A stretch of 17,226 nt of DNA from Halobacteria archaeon. GTDB taxonomy: Archaea; Halobacteriota; Syntropharchaeia; Alkanophagales; Methanospirareceae. Position numbers and translations under genes: made by a program. A model generated the notes under the pieces. The model was not told where the DNA came from and searched no databases. It saw only the letters and a program-made list of their open reading frames with translations. Positions 15,030 to 17,226 of the stretch are shown one piece after another. Each line of letters starts with the position of its first letter. The first letter of the stretch is position 1. The stretch covers positions 1 through 17,226 of the forward strand of contig JAOZPO010000007.1 in NCBI GenBank assembly GCA_029932715.1, read 5' to 3'.

Positions 15030-15265
15030 AGCTGAAGCAATTAGGATCATTAGTGCTTTTAACTCTTTTCCTATCTATCGCAGTCTCTTTTTCTGTATCC
15101 GCAGAAGTGGAGGGAGTGTACAAGGAGGGTTGCCCGGAAGAGGCAAAAGCAATTCTTGATTCCGTTGGCGGCTGCGATGCCATAGATTGTTCCGAATACC
15201 CGGCGATATGTGAAGAGTGTTGTCCCAAATGTAGTGGAGATTATCCAGAAGAAAAGTTTAAATAT
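15026..15265 (+). CDS. Small secreted Cys-rich protein, probably truncated at its 3' end
   Basis: Not a recognised family. It starts with a clear signal peptide (MKLKQLGSLVLLTLFLSIAV, ending near SVSA). The mature part carries a Cys motif, CPEEAKAILDSVGGCDAIDC, then SEYPAICEECCPKC, which parallels the motif at the end of the LamG gene just upstream. GGAGGTG precedes the ATG, which overlaps the upstream stop as ATGA, so the two are coupled. The frame stays open to 15511, but the part after about residue 80 is antisense to a lipoprotein-gene fragment and a transposase remnant, so I give the native end as about 15265. The true 3' end seems to have been lost by insertion or rearrangement. Confidence 0.6.
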
Positions 15266-15283
15266 CTGTGGTATCCTTTTTTT

Positions 15284-15382
15284 TCACCCCATCATAACCT
15301 TAGGGCAAGAACCTTATCACACCATTTCTGCCCCGGCAGGCAGTTCAAACATGCTATCTCAGGGACTTCCACACTGAAATTT
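15284..15382 (-). pseudogene. 3' fragment of a second LolA-like lipoprotein gene
   Basis: On the minus strand one frame reads DSMFELPAGAEMV, two stops, then GSCPKVMMG and a stop. This parallels the end of the intact lipoprotein at 13332-14060 (DDKFELPAGVEVM, ending PKGMG and stop) with nearly the same spacing, and the DNA is also similar. The preceding bases (VEVPEI in a shifted frame) resemble the stretch before DDKFELP. Only the last 30 or so codons remain; the rest is replaced by the transposase-like remnant. Confidence 0.65.
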
Positions 15383-15393
15383 ATGTTACAACT

Positions 15394-16231
15394 TTATTTA
15401 AACCTGACCGCAATCTTCCTATTTCCCAACCATGATACGGGTAGATTTCTGCCAGATTCATCAAGTATCCTCAGCACTGTTTCAACAGCTACTCTATGCT
15501 TCTCCTTATAATTGCCGTAGAACGTTACAACAATTCGACCCCCTTAGCATTTACCAGAGCAGGAAAAGCGATAACTTCCTCAAAAAGCGATTCCACGGTC
15601 AGTTTCTCAAACTCACCTTCCATGTCCCGTTTCAAGCATGCCATCAGATTGAATGCAAACAGCTTCAACGCAAACATCGCTGCAATCTTGTTCAATTCGA
15701 TGCTTGGCAACGCATCCAGTCCTAAGAAATCGAAGTCCTTAAAGAAGTTCTCGATCAGTTCCAACAAGCGGTTCGAATTCCGCCTTTGGGATGCTCTTCA
15801 TTTCTTCTATGCGATTGTCATAGAGCTTTATCAGTGTGACATACTTGAGATTCATCTTCTTATCCCGATATTCCAGAAGCGAGCCTACCGAGAACCATTT
15901 ATCGAAAACATTGACAAGCTTCAAATCGCCGAAATAGCTTATGAGATGGCCATCCAGGTTGACTGTTCTTCCCTTGAAGATGCCTTCCTTTTTTAAACCC
16001 TTTGCGCAGGCTATCCCAAATTTTTCTGCACTTGCAACCGTGGTTTTATCGAGTAAGCCGTAAAGATTGCTCTTAGAAGGCAATTTTGAGAATCCCGCAA
16101 GCACAGATTTCAGCCTTCGGGTTTGAATTCAGAATGAGTTCACGCACCAGCTCATATCTCTTTTGAAGTGATTCTTCCAGGTCTATCTCAAAAGTTCTTC
16201 CTTTCTCCCCTTCAACTCTTAAAGTGTTCAT
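15394..16231 (-). pseudogene. Transposase-like gene remnant with several frameshifts
   Basis: Reading leftward, pieces in successive frames join into one decayed protein. They are MNTLRVEGEKGRTFEIDLEE (from 16231), LAGFSKLPSKSNLYGLLDK with VNLDGHLISYFGDLKL (to about 15760), NRLLELIENFFKDFDFLGLD with KLFAFNLMACLKRDMEGEFE (to about 15525), and VVTFYGNYKEKHRVAVETVL ending NRKIAVRFK and TAA at 15394. The DGHLISYFG segment resembles the first catalytic Asp region of a group of archaeal DDE transposases; family assignment is by recollection and not firm. Frame changes lie near 16100, 15760 and 15525. No clear terminal inverted repeats or target duplication were found; GTGGTATC occurs in inverted orientation near both ends (about 15268 and 16232) but may be chance. 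Confidence 0.6.
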
Positions 16232-16271
16232 AGATACCACCAATACGTAACATATATTTTGTCACTAATAC

Positions 16272-16752
16272 AATAATTTAGAAAATTTTAAAGACATTTT
16301 GAATGAGTATAGAGAGAAATTTGTTGCCGTTTGGAATCAGAGAGTGATAGATGCAGATAAAAACCTGAAAAGGCTGTCAAAAAAAGTTAAGGAGAAAACA
16401 AGGAGTGCTAAGGGTGTTTACGTGGGATATGTTAGTGAAAAGCCTGTTGAGATATTTTTGGATATTGCATACGGTAAATTGAGCAAATCGGAGCAGGATA
16501 TAAGTGGAATTGGTGGTTCTGTTGAAACCTATGAGATAAATGATTCTGTCCTTATTTTTGGTGAGCATAGTATAAAAACGCCTGTATTCGTGCTCAAGCA
16601 TCCACTTGGAGGAATGAACGAGGCAGAGAAGATAACGGATACTCAGATTTCCTTTGATATTAGGTAGGGATGTTATAAGCAGATTCAGATTGATTTTTGA
16701 CAGAGTAAAGGATGAATTATTGCTAACAAACGAAAAAGAGCGATTCGGTTGA
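16272..16752 (+). pseudogene. Frameshifted retropepsin-like aspartic protease domain
   Basis: The first frame (to a TAG at 16665-16667) contains a charged helical start (NEYREKFVAVWNQRV), then SEKPVEIFLDIAYGKLSKS, the flap-like QDISGIGGSVETYEI and TPVFVLKHP. A shift of one nucleotide near 16650 continues as RFPLILGRDVISRFRLIFDR, a C-terminal signature of retropepsin-like (clan AA) domains, and ends at a TGA at 16750-16752. The catalytic DTG/DSG triad expected before SEKPVEIF is not visible, so the N-terminal part has also been altered. No good start exists (only a TTG at 16299), another sign of a remnant. It lies directly beside the transposase remnant. A genuine programmed frameshift is possible but less likely. 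Confidence 0.6.
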
Positions 16753-16804
16753 GAAAACTGCCCTGCCATCCATAGAAGGCGGGAGACAAAAAAGCGGAAA
16801 AAAA

Positions 16805-16820
16805 CGAAAAGCGTATATAA
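16805..16820 (+). promoter_or_regulatory. BRE/TATA promoter of the 31-codon gene
   Basis: CGAAAAGCG followed by TATATAA, about 85 bp before the ATG at 16906. Predicted start near 16842 gives a leader of about 65 nt, longer than for other genes here. Confidence 0.6.
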
Positions 16821-16905
16821 GTGGTTGTATGAACTAATTACGGTATTTATTACTTTCAGGGCGATGCCTTAAAACGGGGGGATAACAAGGGAGAGGTGAG
16901 GGAAA

Positions 16906-17001
16906 ATGGTAATGTTGGGATTTGAAGCTGTATTTGCAATTGTGAGCGTGTTAGTGGTTGCATGTTTGATACCGGTGACCAGAAGGATAGCAGGAGGTTG
17001 A
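16906..17001 (+). CDS. 31-residue membrane microprotein resembling a PGF-CTERM sorting tail
   Basis: The short protein is MVMLGFEAVFAIVSVLVVAC followed by LIPVTRRIAGG. It has one hydrophobic helix ending in Arg-Arg, and its start closely resembles archaeosortase sorting tails of the PGF-CTERM kind (which begin PGFEAVFAI in many archaeal surface proteins), with Leu replacing the Pro. It is not the end of a longer gene: an in-frame stop (16897-16899) lies just before the ATG. It has a strong GAGAGGTGAGGG ribosome site and its own promoter. It may be a true single-helix microprotein or the shortened remains of a surface-protein gene. Function unknown. Confidence 0.5.
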   Translation: MVMLGFEAVFAIVSVLVVACLIPVTRRIAGG

Positions 17002-17208
17002 ACTGTTCACGCGCGGGAAAGGGCGAATGAACTGGAAAATAGAAATAAAATATGCCCGGCATTTTTCGTAGCGATTTTAGTGTTCACTGTTTTTGCGGAA
17101 ATGCCATTTTTCCGCCTGAACAGATTATCAGGTTCTTTCAAAAGCGATAAAAGGCAAAAATTAGTTCACAATAGGAGTTGTTCTGATAATAGTCCCACAT
17201 TGTGAACT
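16999..17208. repeat. GTTCAC-containing inverted repeats at the right edge
   Basis: A 10-bp perfect inverted repeat, AGTTCACAAT (17163-17172) and ATTGTGAACT (17199-17208), encloses 26 bp. An 11-bp palindrome TGAACTGTTCA lies at 16999-17009, and another GTTCAC at 17082-17087. No gene with a good start was found in 17002-17226; one open frame (17002-17205) has a hydrophobic stretch but no start codon. Confidence 0.5.
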
Positions 17209-17226
17209 TTTATCAAGCGGGTATAA

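Noticed and set aside
15266..15511. C-terminal extension of the small secreted Cys-rich protein
   Set aside because: This stretch is antisense to a lipoprotein-gene fragment and a transposase remnant that read sensibly on the other strand, so it is unlikely to be native coding sequence.
15262..16245. Terminal inverted repeats of an insertion sequence (GTGGTATC near both ends)
   Set aside because: Only about 8-9 bp match and no target duplication is visible, so ends of the element cannot be claimed.
17002..17205. Open frame of about 67 codons with a hydrophobic segment (ICPAFFVAILVFTVFA)
   Set aside because: It has no ATG, GTG or TTG at a useful place and no ribosome site, and it crosses the inverted repeat. 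It could be a decayed signal peptide region but is not supportable as a gene.
1..17226. CRISPR arrays, tRNA or rRNA genes
   Set aside because: No regularly spaced repeats and no recognisable tRNA or rRNA segments were seen by eye on either strand; a covariance-model search was not possible.

Overview
The window looks like a genome fragment of an anaerobic methane-oxidising archaeon of the ANME-1 (Methanophagales) type. The main evidence is the left edge, which carries a leftward mcrB-mcrG-mcrA cluster (mcrA cut by the window edge) with no mcrD or mcrC between the genes. McrB is 433 residues and McrG 279, and McrG has a C-terminal extension; from memory these lengths match the ANME-1 methyl-coenzyme M reductase. 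Other genes are also archaeal: cofD (coenzyme F420), archaeal triosephosphate isomerase, Taw1 (wyosine tRNA), prefoldin alpha, archaeal PheT, a presenilin-like protease and the mevalonate-phosphate dehydratase small subunit. Promoters with BRE/TATA elements fit as well. The lineage call is inference, because no phylogeny could be run.

Layout. Bases 1-2850: mcrBGA and its promoter, which has two perfect inverted repeats between the TATA box and the start codon. Bases 2997-5820, all leftward: a SAM methyltransferase, tpiA, taw1 and the aconitase-X small subunit, the last two overlapping. Bases 5902-8600, rightward: pfdA, a DUF1616 membrane protein and pheT. Bases 8608-10405, leftward: a presenilin-like A22 protease gene behind cofD. 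cofD is divergent from an ATP-NAD kinase-family gene (10475-11572), and the two appear to share one symmetric TATA element. This first two thirds is compact housekeeping DNA.

From about 11.6 kb the character changes. There is a broken choice-of-anchor U surface-protein gene, then a leftward set of three envelope genes (LolA-like lipoprotein, DUF4870, YIP1). Next comes a belt of decay and rearrangement: a LamG-domain gene with a nonsense codon and a 1-nt insertion; a small secreted Cys-rich gene overlapping its end by 4 nt and sharing its Cys motif; a 3' fragment of a second copy of the LolA-like lipoprotein gene; a multiply frameshifted transposase-like gene; and a frameshifted retropepsin-like aspartic protease. 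The right end holds a well-spaced 31-codon ORF whose product resembles an archaeosortase-type (PGF-CTERM) sorting tail without any exported domain, followed by repeats.

Functionally the window combines core C1 metabolism (MCR, F420 synthesis, NADP supply, isoprenoid precursor and triose metabolism), tRNA-Phe biology (Taw1 and PheT) and an accessory cell-surface region. The items most worth following up are the mcr operator-like palindromes, the Cys motif shared by two adjacent genes, the lipoprotein-gene fragment, the frameshifted protease and the orphan sorting-tail microprotein.
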